Part shown: positions 51,385 through 63,110 of the stretch, piece after piece | How the letters are laid out: the number at the start of each line of letters is the position of its first letter | Numbering within the stretch: position 1 is the stretch's first letter | DNA from: Rostratula benghalensis | Taxonomy: Eukaryota > Chordata > Aves > Charadriiformes > Rostratulidae | Direction of reading: 5' to 3' | DNA length: 64,000 nucleotides | Assembly (NCBI GenBank): GCA_013399305.1 | Contig: VXAI01000035.1 | Coordinates: forward strand, 3,084,166-3,148,165 | Translations under genes and position numbers: made by a program | The notes under the pieces: model-generated | What the model was told of the DNA's origin: nothing | The model's database searches: none | Seen by the model: the letters and a program-made list of their open reading frames with translations, nothing else

Positions 51385-51500
51385 GATACATCTTGGGTTC
51401 TGCTCTCAACTCCACTGGTGTACAGCTGTAAGCAAGTTGCTTTTCCAATGTGTGCTTCAGTTTAACTCTGTAAATTTGTAATAAGGATGGAGTTGTCTGA
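51385..51500 (+). repeat. MIR-like SINE fossil
   Basis: Sense MIR core to 3' part: ttctgctctcaactccactgg, gtacagctgtaagcaagttgc, ttttccaatgtgtgcttcagttt and ctgtaaatttgtaataagga match in order 'tggctctgccacttactagctgtg...gggcaagttacttaacctctctgtgcctcagtttcctcatctgtaaaatggggata'. Confidence 0.72.
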
Positions 51501-51713
51501 TGTTTTTTTGGAAAAGTGTTTGTGTTTTGAGATCCTCTCTGTGAAAGTGAACACATGTATAAATATTGTTGGAATTTTTTCATGTCACTCTAGATCCTAC
51601 CAATTCTAGTAATTTTAACTCTTTTGTACACATTATTCTTTAATTTAATTCCCCCAGTCAATATATAGTATAGATTTTGCCTTTATACTGTCTCTTTTTT
51701 TTTTGCTTTACAG

Positions 51714-51856
51714 AGCTAAATAATGAAGGAGAAAGTAATTTTGAGCATCAGGAAGTAAGAAGAGGTTTCAGTCAAAATTTAAAGGAAGAGGGAGAATCAG
51801 TGAAACAGAGTGAAGTAGGAAGATTTATTTTAAGTGTAGACACTGGTAATTTTGAG
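51714..51856 (+). other. Exon-like segment A of a possible plus-strand gene
   Basis: Preceded by a strong acceptor (a T-rich tract ending gctttacag) and ended by a donor GAG/GTGAGG. 143 bp, open for 47 codons in one frame, phase 2 in and phase 0 out. The peptide is acidic and charged (…NNEGESNFEHQE…KEEGESVKQSE…). Read into the segment at 52509 it continues in frame for ten residues to a stop. I recognise no family, and an open stretch this long is not improbable by chance. Possibly a small lineage-specific gene, a lncRNA, or nothing. Confidence 0.28.
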
Positions 51857-52508
51857 GTGAGGATGGAGCTCTGATAAGTAGTTTGTGTTTGTATGTGTAA
51901 TGCCCATAGTATCTACAGGTTTTTATATGCTGTTATTGGTATATATTTCAGAGTAATAGCTCACTTGAGCAAATTTTACACTTACTCATCTGTCTAGAAA
52001 TAGAAGAATAAGGATAATATAGTTTCCAACAATGAGCCTAGCCAAATAGTCTTGACTGCAGTTTGTCTTTGTGAAGTAGTTGTTATCTTTTTTCCTTTTC
52101 AGGGGGGGAAATTCTTTTTCCTCAGCTGAGCTTTAGGCACAGAAGTGACATGCTCCTTACTTAACAAAAATTTGCAATGGGACACTGGCTCAATCATTTA
52201 CATTTGCTTATATTTATGCTGCTTGTAAAATACAATTATTTGAAATTTTAGAGATACATTTATATGTTGTGATGCAATTTTTACTTTGATAGGAGGATAC
52301 AAATTTTAAAGGATCCTAGTACATATGTAGTTTCTGCATGGAGGGGATGATTATGGAGATAATTCTAAAACTGAGTTATTCAATTGCAAAGAAGTTAGAA
52401 ATTATGGACCTGTTATTTCAGACCATTTAAGCAAGGTATCCATTAGAGATAGCACTTGTAAAACATGTCAGTTCATTTCAACATTGAACTTGTCACTTTC
52501 TATCACAG

Positions 52509-52630
52509 TTTGAATTTGCCCTGCCTGAAACTGAAGATTAAAGAAAAAGACCTTAAGGACACAGGTATGAAGCACTGAATTCTAGATATCAGTGAACAAA
52601 TAATACAATAAAACATCTTCCCACCATTGT
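52509..52630 (+). other. Exon-like segment B, possible terminal exon
   Basis: Follows the acceptor tttctatcacag. In the phase set by segment A it reads FEFALPETED and then TAA at 52539-52541. AATAAA stands at 52607-52612 with a T/G-rich stretch (ttgttgctgt) just after it, as expected for a terminal exon. An alternative donor (ACAG/GTATGA) lies at 52565. The end is approximate. Confidence 0.27.
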
Positions 52631-55600
52631 TGCTGTAAACTTAAACTGCAACTTGTTAATTTTCTGCATTTGGTTCAACCTCTTAGGCCAAAAATGTAGG
52701 TTTTAAAAATGAAATGCTGGTTTGTTATACAATTATATCGATGCTCTTTACATAGTTTTCCCCACCTTGGCTCAAAGTCCTTTCTCTCACTTGGCCATCA
52801 TCGAGATCTTTCATTCTGGTTTCTAATTCAAGGAGATTCAGATATTAATAACAGTAATAACTCTTTCCTCTTTAACCCTCCCACAAAATTGTCTTTGTAT
52901 TTTGGGTGTAGGGGGAAGCATGTAAAGTTCTGCAGCAAGAGTCTATTTACAACCCCTTTTTATCTTGCCAAGCTTTATTATTGAGAGTGAAATTTTCTAA
53001 CCTATGTTTCCATCTCCTCCTAGCTGTTTTTTCTTTAGTTTCATTTAAGGGTATGTTGTAAGGCTGGAAACTATTGGAGGGAGAATGAGAAGTCCAAAAA
53101 GAGAAACACGGACACCAGTGGAAGGGCTGATGGAAGGGGCCTGAAAACAAAGAAACGGACAGAGGTCTGAAGGCTGACGTAACAGCCTCAGGAGTAACAG
53201 CTTAGCCGAAAGGGAATGGGGTCAAAGAAGACATTAAGGCCAAAGGTTTGGGCTCTGACCCACTTTGGGTTAGGAGACTGGAAATGGCATGAGATCAGGG
53301 GCTGGGAGTTGTTAGTTAAGGGTAGCAGGGCTAGGATGAAGAGATGGGAGTAGGAAAGAATAAACAGGAGCAAATTGAAAGGACAAGGCAACGAGGACCA
53401 GGCTTTGGAGTAATAGGAAAAAGTCTGTGCTCACCAGAGGTCATTGTTGCAATACAAGCCAAGTTTCCTGCTTGTTTCACTTCCTTTTCTCTCAGCAAAT
53501 ATGTTATTTACTTCATTAATCCATGTGGCAAAGTTCTGTATGTTACTTTGAAATATTTCAGATGACTCATGGTTGCCAATATGAAATTCCACTCTTGTTT
53601 TTTCTATTTGTTTTCAAGCATAAGAAATTACATGTACAAAATTACATTCAAGGAATATTAGGTTACTCAGAATTTAGAAATGCTAGACTTACAGCTAATA
53701 ATATGATCACACAATATGTGTGTGTTTGTACATAGAGATCAAAGATGCCATGTGCCAAAAGCTTAAAAATCACTTCAGTTCATTTTCTCCAAGTCTTGGC
53801 TGAGGTCTGTTGGTGGGATCATCCAGGTTTTTTGCAGGAAGTAATTTTTAACTTGAGGAAAAAAGACGTTTGAACGCTTCTGTTTCAGAGGAAGTGAGAC
53901 GGTGACTAGTTTGGGAAAGGTCTAAAGCCTGAAAAGGAATGCAGGGCATATCTTTGTAACTCCTTTATTTGTGTTGTTGGTGTCATCACAGAAGGTGTGT
54001 TACCCATTAGCAAGGAGTAAGATACGATTTAGTGTGTTCACTAATATGATATCAGGTGTAGTTTTTCATCCAGCCAAGACTAAGCTGATACCCCTCTAAT
54101 GAAGCCCATGGCATTCATCATTCTTCTGTACCTGGCATTTGCACCGGTGATTTTGGCAGGGTTTTTCTTTATATTGCTGCTGAAGTGGAATGTATCAGTG
54201 CAGCTCACTCACAGACATGATGAACATCTGAACAGAAGCAGTCAAAGCAGAATCAAGATAAATTATTTTAATTTACAGTTTGTCTTATGGAAGGGAGTGC
54301 AATTACTTCATTTGCCTGTTGGCTTTTATTTGCCATTTTAACGGCTGCCAAATCAATCAGCTTTTACATGACATAACTCGCTTTTTCTTGTTTGATTAAT
54401 TAAAGGTGATAGATCTGTACAAACTTGGAAGCAGACGTTCTGCTCCTTGCTTTTCACTCACATGGCACATGCTTTTGGGAAAATGGTGTCACCCACATGC
54501 TTAGTCGCTTCATCTGTAAGATCAGTAGCAAACCCTTTTTCTCAATGCTGTGAGATTTTTACAAGTCTCGGGAACAGAATACACTCAGTATCGTCCTTGA
54601 CTAAAAATGTTCCTCCAAATGTAAAAATGTAGTTCCCCCATCAGAAGCAAACCTGCTTCTTGTTTTTCATCTCCCTAAAAACATTCATGTTGTGAACCGC
54701 ATTACAATTCAATATGGAATATACTTATAATAAGGCACATACCATTTCTCAAAAATATGAAAAAAACTGTTCTAAAATTAAAAAAGGGACAGTTTCAAAG
54801 TTAACAAAATGATCTGCTAATAAATTGCTTTACTATTGGCGTAAGTAAGAACCCATCCTACTGGACTAAGAGTCAAGTCTTAATTGTTCACTGAATAACT
54901 GTCCAAATAGCGTAGATTTATGAAGGCAAGGCAGCCAAGGCCTGGTTGGTGTTAAACAAGAATTGCATCATTTGACTGGTAAAGCACAAGGAATCCTCAG
55001 GTGAGGACAGGATGCAAGTTTTGTCTTGAGCTGTGAATTCTGGACTGAGTCTTAAAAGCCAGAGCCTATGAAGCTGTGTACAGCCCATTAAGTCATATAG
55101 TCAGGGCAAAAAAGTTACAAAAATGACTGACATCACCTATCACTTTTGATCATGGGTGTTTGCTGGCAGTCCATGCTGATTCACTTCCCATTAACAAGTT
55201 CTCTAAACCAGATGTTTTTCCAAAATCCAAAATAGCTGGTTTTAGGTATTGGGAAATGCTTCCATCATGCACATACACAGATATATATATATATAGATAG
55301 ATAGATAGATAGATAGATATACACGCACATATACAACTCATATATATTTTATACCTATGACATGAAACCTCTGCTTCAGAGCTAGTGCAGTGTTAGCTGT
55401 GTGTGCACGTATGTCAACATGATGAAATCCTGCAGTTTGATTGATTCACCACACTTCTTTTTACTGCTGACTTTAAATCAGCATTTGCACCAGAGTCAAG
55501 AAAGATAAAAGAGGGTGGAATTTCAATTTTGTTTTTATTTGCTTCACTGGTTGCCATTTTATAATTTAATTCCATTTTAAATTTAATATTCTAAAGGTTC

Positions 55601-58600
55601 AGACTGAGACACAAGCACTTATCTCTCTATTTTAAAGGAAATTTGAATTTTTATCTAATTAGAGGTCTAAAATTCAGATTTCTGGTTACACTAGACAATT
55701 CTACAACAGAAGCTCCCACTCTAAATTCTAATCTAATTTCTGCTTCTGAATAATGCCTATGGGAAATCTCTAATGCTTTTATATTACTGCAATTTGTTTT
55801 CAGAAGGTCTGAGAACTACTGGTTTAAAAAAAAAAAAAAGACATGTAAGAATCATGGTTGTATAAACAATTAAACCCAGTATCTTATGTAAGGCCAAATA
55901 TAAATGGTAATCCTCCTAACATTTAAGGCTTTCCACATTATCTCTTCAGTGTAGTAACTTTCAAAACCTAACTCTCCACAAATGTAGCCCTTGTCTCTGG
56001 AAATTCTCCAGGTTTTTGGGGCATGATGTGAATGAGATCATATCAGCAGCGTGGAAGTATATGCCTTTAAGTGTTGAAGAACTTTGTTGGCTTTCAAAAT
56101 CATGTTCTGTTGTTTTATTGCTTATATTTAAGCAATTATTATAATAACTTTGAAAGTAGTCACCTTCCACACATGAATGTAAAAGGAAGAGAAGTAACAA
56201 GTGTACCGGTTCACTGCTGCAAACCTATGCCAAAAGCAAACCTGGCCTGACAACTAAGGAGAGGCCTGAGCATTCATTAATTTTCTGGAAATAATGGATG
56301 TTTTACTGCTGCCAGCCTGTTCATTTTAGAAAATAAACCATGCAGCTCTTAAGTAAAAGGGCTGAAATGTATTTAGAATGCTGGTAACAAAGTCAGTCTT
56401 CCACCATGAAATCAGTTTTTGAGGAGTCCCCTCCTAGTCCCAGGGACATCATCCTGCTATTCACAACAGGTAATTAATGCAAACAGGAAACAGGACCAGT
56501 GAGTGGGGTACTAATTATAAAAGTTTGTGTATGTATACTGTTTGTAAACTTATTTTGGAAGCTCCTAAAGTACATGAACTAAGATTGCTAACCAAATTAT
56601 ACTGATAGTGAGGTGCTAAAAGCACAACTATCTGTTTTTTCAAACATATTTTACTTAATTATTCCTCAGTTTCTGTGTCTTCAGATGATTTTGGTTCCTG
56701 AAAACAGCTGATTTAGTGCATTTCTGCCATTCAAGGTGATAGAGAGCTGCAAGAAAGTGAGTTTATAACTGGCTGTAAGTGATGTAATGCACAAAAAATG
56801 GCCAAATCTTTATAGATAATAGGTACTTGTCCCTTCCAACACATCTATTTAGCTATTAGTAGTATACAGCTTTGTTTGTTTCTTGCTTTATGACTTCTGT
56901 CCATATTGTATTGTATTTTTTTGAGCACCAGCCTCCATGTAGGAAGTTATTTCATGCACTCACTAATTAACTTACAAACATTTTGCATAGTACTATCAAC
57001 TTTATTAAATGAGAGGAAACAGAAATTGTAGGGTGATTTATTCACATGCTTAGTATCAAAAAGGAGAAATTTACAATGGAAGAAGCAAAGTCCAAGATTG
57101 GTAGCACATCGCATGAGGCAGAAATCCACAGCAGCTTTTTCACAAGTACTGTATAATGCTTTCAGAAAGAAGAAGAAAATTATGTGTGTCTTTGACAAAG
57201 CACCAAGTCTCCAAAAAGGATTTCAGAGTATAGCTTATTTGGAAGGACCAGGTGCATTTCAGCCTAGTAGATGTTATTTCAAACATTCTTCATGGCTATT
57301 TTCAATAAATATTGAAGTGCTTTGAAATGACATTTTGAAGGATATAAAATAAATAGATAAGTATTTTTTGTAAGATTGGAATGCACAGTAAACTCAGGTC
57401 ATTTATGTTCGTTGATACTGTCATCAGTAGCAGTCACAGAGCTCATGTATCTGGTACAGAAGTTAAGGAAGAGCGTATCTTAAGACAAACTCATAACAAA
57501 TCTTTTAATCTTGATCTTGGCTAACTGAATTGCACCTACATCACTGGAATGTTTTTTCAAGCAGAGGTAGAGGGTGAGGCTCAACTCCTGAGTTGTATGG
57601 CACAAAAGCATGGCCAGAGCATTCTTTGAGGGCCATGTGAGAATGCTTCCACCAAGTTAGAGTAGTCCATTGTGCTAAAATCTAATTACCACTATTCCTG
57701 GAACCAAACTAGAATTATCCTCTTCCATCCTGTATGAAGACAGGATTCCCCCTTCAAAACATTGCCAACAGATGCATCTCAAAAATCTTTTCTCTTTTAT
57801 CCTTCTAGTTGTAATAGAGAAAGGGAGAAAATCCACACTGATTATGAACTAAACTAGAAGAAAGATAAAATAGAAATGGCATCAAATTATTACACTTTCC
57901 ATTGGACCCCTTTCCTGCCTTTCATCCATTGTGTTTTTACTTACTAACGGATATTTTAAGAACACATTTTAATAGCGCTACTTTGTAGAGTGAAACTTTC
58001 AATTTAAGTTATGGTAGAAAGAGACATGGGAAAGAATAAAAATAAAATCTCAGCGGTTAAAGGGTAGAAATCAGGTGTTACAGAAGTTTTGTTCTTCAAG
58101 AAATTGTACTTCGGTCTTTTATATTGTTCTAGAATACTATTGTTTCCTGTTACTCTCATTGTTCCGTTAATTAGTGCCTAGGAAAGAATCTGTCCCTGAC
58201 TCTCTGGGTGTTGTCATTTCTGCTTGAGTGGGAAAGCAATCTATGTAAGCAGAATCTTCTAAAAAAATTTATGTCTGTAATACCTTCCAGAATACATGTC
58301 TGTTGACTTAAAACGCAATGACCCTTGGACCCACTGTTCTCATTTTCTGGAATTAGTTTAGAAGATCTTCTTGAGCAGGTGTCGTGCAATTGCTGTGAGC
58401 TAAACTAGCATGCCTTATCTCCTAGGCCTGTAAGACTGACAGCTTGGATCAGGTTTTCTAGGCTAAGAATGGAAAGTTACCGGAGGCTGACTTTGGCTCC
58501 TGTCTGAAGGCAGCTGGAAAAGACCAGCCATTCTCACTAGCCAGGCCCCCGCCGCGGCCTGTGCTGAGCTGCTGCAGAGTTGGCATAAAAGATGTAGCTG

Positions 58601-59258
58601 AGTTTTCTTGTTTCTCATCCTGTGTTCCTGTGCCTGTGAGGTGTGTGAGCTGTCTGGGTAGCTGAGGTGGCTGCATAGCATTAGATCACAGAGCCAGCCC
58701 TGTGATGATGGTCAGGTACAGCTCAGTTACTTCCTTCTGCTCTGTGTCTGTCTGTGCTATGAAACTTTAGTATGGTTCAGAAGTAGTTCTCAGACCTCTT
58801 TGTGCTTTTAGTACCTCATCCATCAAAGGGTTTGTAAACTCCTTTGTGTTTTGTTGGTGGTGTTTTTACTCCAGGATCTGTTAATCATGTCCAGAGAATA
58901 CCTGATTTCTCTGCTTACTGACCCTTCCTGTGAATGAGTCAGAGGTAAACTTGTTACATGTCATTTAGCTCTCCAAGAAGTTGCAGTATACATATACACA
59001 TGTGTAGGACCTATTTAGTTGATCCAATCATTGAAGATAGCATAAAATATATTTTGCTTAATCAAAGTTATGTCCAGTCTTTTTTTTTAAAGTACTGGAT
59101 GTGGTCAGCTACTTAATTGAACCAGGTGCTGGTGTGTTTGAGATGACAAACTTGGTCTGGTTTGTGGAATTGCATCTGGTTTGCTGCTGAGGTTTCAGAC
59201 CAGAATCAAAATAGAAAATTGAGTGAAATATCCCTAGTATATATCTAGGGTTAGGGTT
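52631..59258. other. Intergenic, no gene seen
   Basis: AT-rich, with only short chance frames. It includes the AT/GATA microsatellite and an A-run at about 55827-55839. No supported exon or recognised mobile element. Confidence 0.5.
55281..55320 (+). repeat. (AT)n-(GATA)n compound microsatellite
   Basis: About seven AT units followed by about seven perfect GATA/ATAG units. GATA arrays are commonly polymorphic. Confidence 0.95.
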
Positions 59259-59262
59259 AGGT
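59246..59262 (+). repeat. Short interstitial telomere-like motif
   Basis: TAGGGTTAGGGTTAGGT, about 2.5 copies of the vertebrate telomere repeat, directly left of and partly merging with a truncated CR1 tail. Too short to distinguish from chance. Confidence 0.5.
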
Positions 59263-59325
59263 TGATGGTTGGACTAGATGATCTCAAATGTCCCTTCCAA
59301 CCTAGACAATTCTATGATTCCATAC
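59259..59325 (+). repeat. Minimal CR1 3' tail
   Basis: Only the last ~65 bases of a CR1: aggttgatggttggactagatgatctca, gtcccttccaacctag, acaattctatgattcc. This is an extreme 5' truncation. Confidence 0.9.
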
Positions 59326-62300
59326 CTAAAATAACAGAGGTGGCTGTAAGGATAACTAGGCTATTTGGTTTTCTTCTCCTTACAATGCCAAGAAAAAGGG
59401 GTTAACCCCCTCTCTGTTGTTCCATTTTATTGCATTATTTCAATGTAGCATATTCCATTTCAAAATGCAGCTCTGTATATATGTAGGTCTGATTTTACAT
59501 TCTTTATGAGACAAAATTTTGAAAGATTAAAAGTGTCCTGTCTATTTTTAAACTTATAATTAGGCTTTAAAATTATTTCTTTTCCCTCTGGCATGCCACA
59601 GGGGGCACATGACTCCATACAATCATGTGTCTAAGTGCTTAGTTTATTGTTTAACTCAACATGCCAAGAGTTTACACCTTCAAAGTTGCAAACTGTAAGA
59701 GATCAAGTCTTAGATGATCAAGGTAATTACTCCACATGCATAAATGTGCTTATCTGTTAATGTACTGAAATTTTCTTTGCAAAGCAGGCAAGCTGCAAAG
59801 AAAATACTCTCATGCTATACATTCAGAGCAGTTTTAGTTTTGGGGACTTGCTGTAGGGAAGATCTCTGTCAGATTTTAAAACAGTAGTGGAACTCATGAG
59901 TCAAAAAAGTAATTTCTGATCTCTGTGTGTCCTCTGTGTAGCCTCAACAGACAAATTCAGCCCAGTGCAATTTGCTTTGCAATTTTCTGAGCAGAAAGTT
60001 ATGAAGTACTTACAGCATGACTAGGTATGAATTAATCTATAAGCAATAATACTTATTTACTTACTTTTACTCTGTAACTTTGATTAAAAGACCAAAGCAT
60101 TGGTTCTACAATCTGATGCCAATGCAACAGGAGATGGAATATAAGCCACATGCTCAATTTGATCTGTTTAATTGAGAGAGGGGGTAGTTACATGCTTAAA
60201 ATCATGTGCTTGTTCAAATTTGTTGTTGTTTCAAAGTTTGCATACGTAATACTTAACCTTAGTTCCCTTTAAATTGCCAAACTGGTAAGAATATCAACTC
60301 TAGGAGACATCAGTATTAAGTTATTCATAGCATTCATGCATCTGCCCAGAATTCAGACTGCGGAATTTCGTAGCTCATACTGAAATAATAACACCAACAA
60401 TTACAGCCTCATTGTTCTTTGACAGAAACCCTTTGAAAATCTTGTCAGGCAGAACTCATTTTATCGCAACAAAAGCGCAATGTACAGGTCTCCTGTTCTT
60501 AACCCCAGGACGCTTGAAGAACCCAGTCTTCTCCAGTTGCAGGATTATTGACAAGTGAAAGCTTTTTCTGTGCTTTATAATACCTTTAAAAGCAGCACAA
60601 ACAATATTTGTCCATACAGTATGAATCCTTTCCAACGGATCATTGCCTCTTTAGACTTCTCGAATTTGACTAATAGAGAATGCAAGGTCCTATCTATGTA
60701 AATCCAGAGTTCTGTTTGAAGTTGGACAGCCAAAATTGATATAAAGAGGGCTTAAATTATCTTTCACAGCATGGTCTGGGCTCATCCAGGCTTCAGTTAT
60801 AAAATAGAAACATACTTTCTAAGGAGAACATTATAAGGCCTGCAGCACTTGCTAACAGCGTGCTGGGGTGTTGCATTAGTATCAACAGAAAGAGAAAAGA
60901 GAAGCAATCTATAGAGTAATAAAAACTTCTTTTCTAGCAGTTGGATTCTCTGTGCCAGCACAGCATCAGCTGGACCTTATTTTCCTTTCTCAGTGATATA
61001 CTTAGTAAATGTTGTCTTAGAGTGATTCATGTAAGAATAGAGTAAATAGAGTAAACTGCAGAGTTCACTTTTCTCACCACCAGAAGAGGAAAATACAGCC
61101 ATATTCACTGCCACGAGCACCAATTACCTACACTCTTAAGTTACACTCCAAGCGAGAAAGAGCCGATACAACTTGCAACGTACTCCTTAGTATCACTAGG
61201 ACCTGAACATATCCATGTCCTGTTTGTCCCAATGTTCTTTAGCTGCAAACTGTCTTCTAATTTCCTTCTCATTTCTCCCTTCTTACTTGATCTCTTTGTG
61301 CTCTTGTGCTTCAGTTACTTCTTGCTTTTATTCTGTCTTCCACACACCCTTTTTTTTTTTATCTTTGGTGGTTTTTGTTTTTTTTTTAAATAAAAATGGG
61401 AAAACCTTGATCTCAGCTTTTTTGAGGCAAATTTGGTTTGTTTTGTACAGTACAATCTCTGCCTTTCAGGGTCTTTCTGCAAATCCTAAAGTACCTCTAC
61501 CTCTTACTCTTCCTTCAGCCACTCCATACAATGAGTCCAAGACTTAAGGAAACAGGAGCTGTTCAAGCACGGGAACTATAATGGGCTTTGGGATCAATCC
61601 TTTTATTTCCAATAGTTTTTCAGTACTCTTTTTTTCCCCCTCTTGTTCTGCAAGCCAGCGCATGCTATAGTTGCCTTTGATTTCAACTAGAGCCTGTTTG
61701 GACTGAGAAGAGCTATAATGGCAGTGATGGGTTAGAAAACGTTCTTACCGTGGTCAGGTGAATTCAGGCTTATTTGTACATTAGGGCACCAGCAACTGTA
61801 TGGACAAATATTGTTTGTGCTGCTTTTAAAGGCATTACAAAGAAAAAAAAACCCAAACAAACAACCCAAAGCTTTCACTTGTCAATAATACTGCGATTGG
61901 ACAAGACTGGGTTGTTCTTAAAGCATCCCAGGGTTCAGAGCAGGGGATCTGTACATTGTATTTTTGTTGAGATAAAGCGAGTTCTGGCTGACAAGATTTT
62001 CAAAGGGTTTCTGTCAAAGAACAACGAGGCTGTAATTGTTAGTGTTATTATTTCAGTATGAGCTAAGAAGTTCTGCAGTCTGGAGTCTGAGCAGATGCCC
62101 GAGTGCTACATTTGAAAAAGATGCCATTAAACATCTGTGACATTAATGTGGCATTAAACAATGTAACCTTATGCAATGACTAAACATTTGAAAAATTATT
62201 TCCATGGAAAAATGATGATTTTCTAATGTTTGTCTGTATATGCAGCAAAATCAGATGGTGTTATAAACTGAAAAATAAATTTAACATCAATTGTATGAGG

Positions 62301-62400
62301 CAAGAGTAATTCTTCTAAGGCAAAATATTAATAGAAGAAACAAATAGCCCTTTCATATAGGCCCTGGTCCTACAGATATTCAAATGGCTATTTAAATATC
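59326..62400. other. Intergenic, downstream of GPX7
   Basis: No supported exon. Plus-strand frames of 95-110 codons at 61215-61547 and 61774-62061 are T-rich or polylysine-type chance frames. Confidence 0.5.
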
Positions 62401-62411
62401 ATGTGATAATC

Positions 62412-62417
62412 TTTATT
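62412..62417 (-). terminator. GPX7: Candidate GPX7 poly(A) signal
   Basis: AATAAA on the minus strand about 530 bases past the GPX7 stop. It is the first canonical hexamer I see downstream, which would give a 3' UTR of roughly 550 bases. Weaker ATTAAA-type variants occur closer. Confidence 0.45.
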
Positions 62418-62946
62418 GGGTGAAGCAATGCAGAAATTCTTCTCATAGCTTTTGGAGGATTTTTACAGAGACTTTGTTTTCACATTTCTTTAATTTAAGT
62501 TTTCATAGATGTCTTTCCCCCGTGCCCTTCTTAACTGACTTTCTAGGCAGATGAAATCAAATATACTTGGCCTTGATAACTAGAAAGACATATACCTATG
62601 TAAGTCTGCCTGATTAGAAAGTATCTGCTTTGGCCCTCTTCTGAGCACAAGCCTTAATTAAATCATGTGCTTTTTTTGTTGGTACTTAATAATTTGAATT
62701 GGGAAAGAAACAATTGCTGATGAGTTCTTCTTTCCCAGAAAGGTCAACTTGAATTCAGTTGGAGAAAAAATTTAAATTACTTTGACCATGCTAACTTGCT
62801 GTTTTATACATTCTTAGGATGACAGAATATAGATTCTACTGGTCATGATTTCCCTTCCCCATATACTCTCTTTTGGAATGTGAAAAGACAAAGTCCAGCT
62901 CTAATTCTCAACAAAGATGTGATCAGCATGGTGGAATTTTTGAAAA

Positions 62947-63110
62947 TCATAATTCATCTTTCTTCTTCAGGATGATTTTCCTAACAAGTTCTGTAACATG
63001 AGGTCTTATGTCTTCAACAGAGACAGTAGAATCCCAGGCCTTTACTACTTTCCCATTGGGGTCCACCAGGTATTTCCAGAAGTTCCAGGTTGGTTCTTCT
63101 CCTGTAGAAT
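62947..63110 (-). CDS. GPX7: GPX7 last coding exon (partial gene)
   Basis: C-terminal exon of glutathione peroxidase 7 (NPGPx), the ER-lumen thiol peroxidase that uses peroxide to oxidise PDI-family partners in oxidative folding. Acceptor gcctatag before 63110; the first two bases complete an Asp codon begun in the previous exon, then 53 residues and TGA at 62949-62947. EEPTWNFWKYLVDPNGKVVK holds the GPX-family WNF motif, with catalytic-site Trp and Asn. The exon ends KKKDEL, a canonical ER-retrieval signal (human GPX7 ends REDL, GPX8 KEDL, as I remember). Internal wording (AWD.TVSVED.RP) matches GPX7 better than GPX8. The peroxidatic Cys and N-terminal signal are encoded upstream, outside the window. 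Confidence 0.95.
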
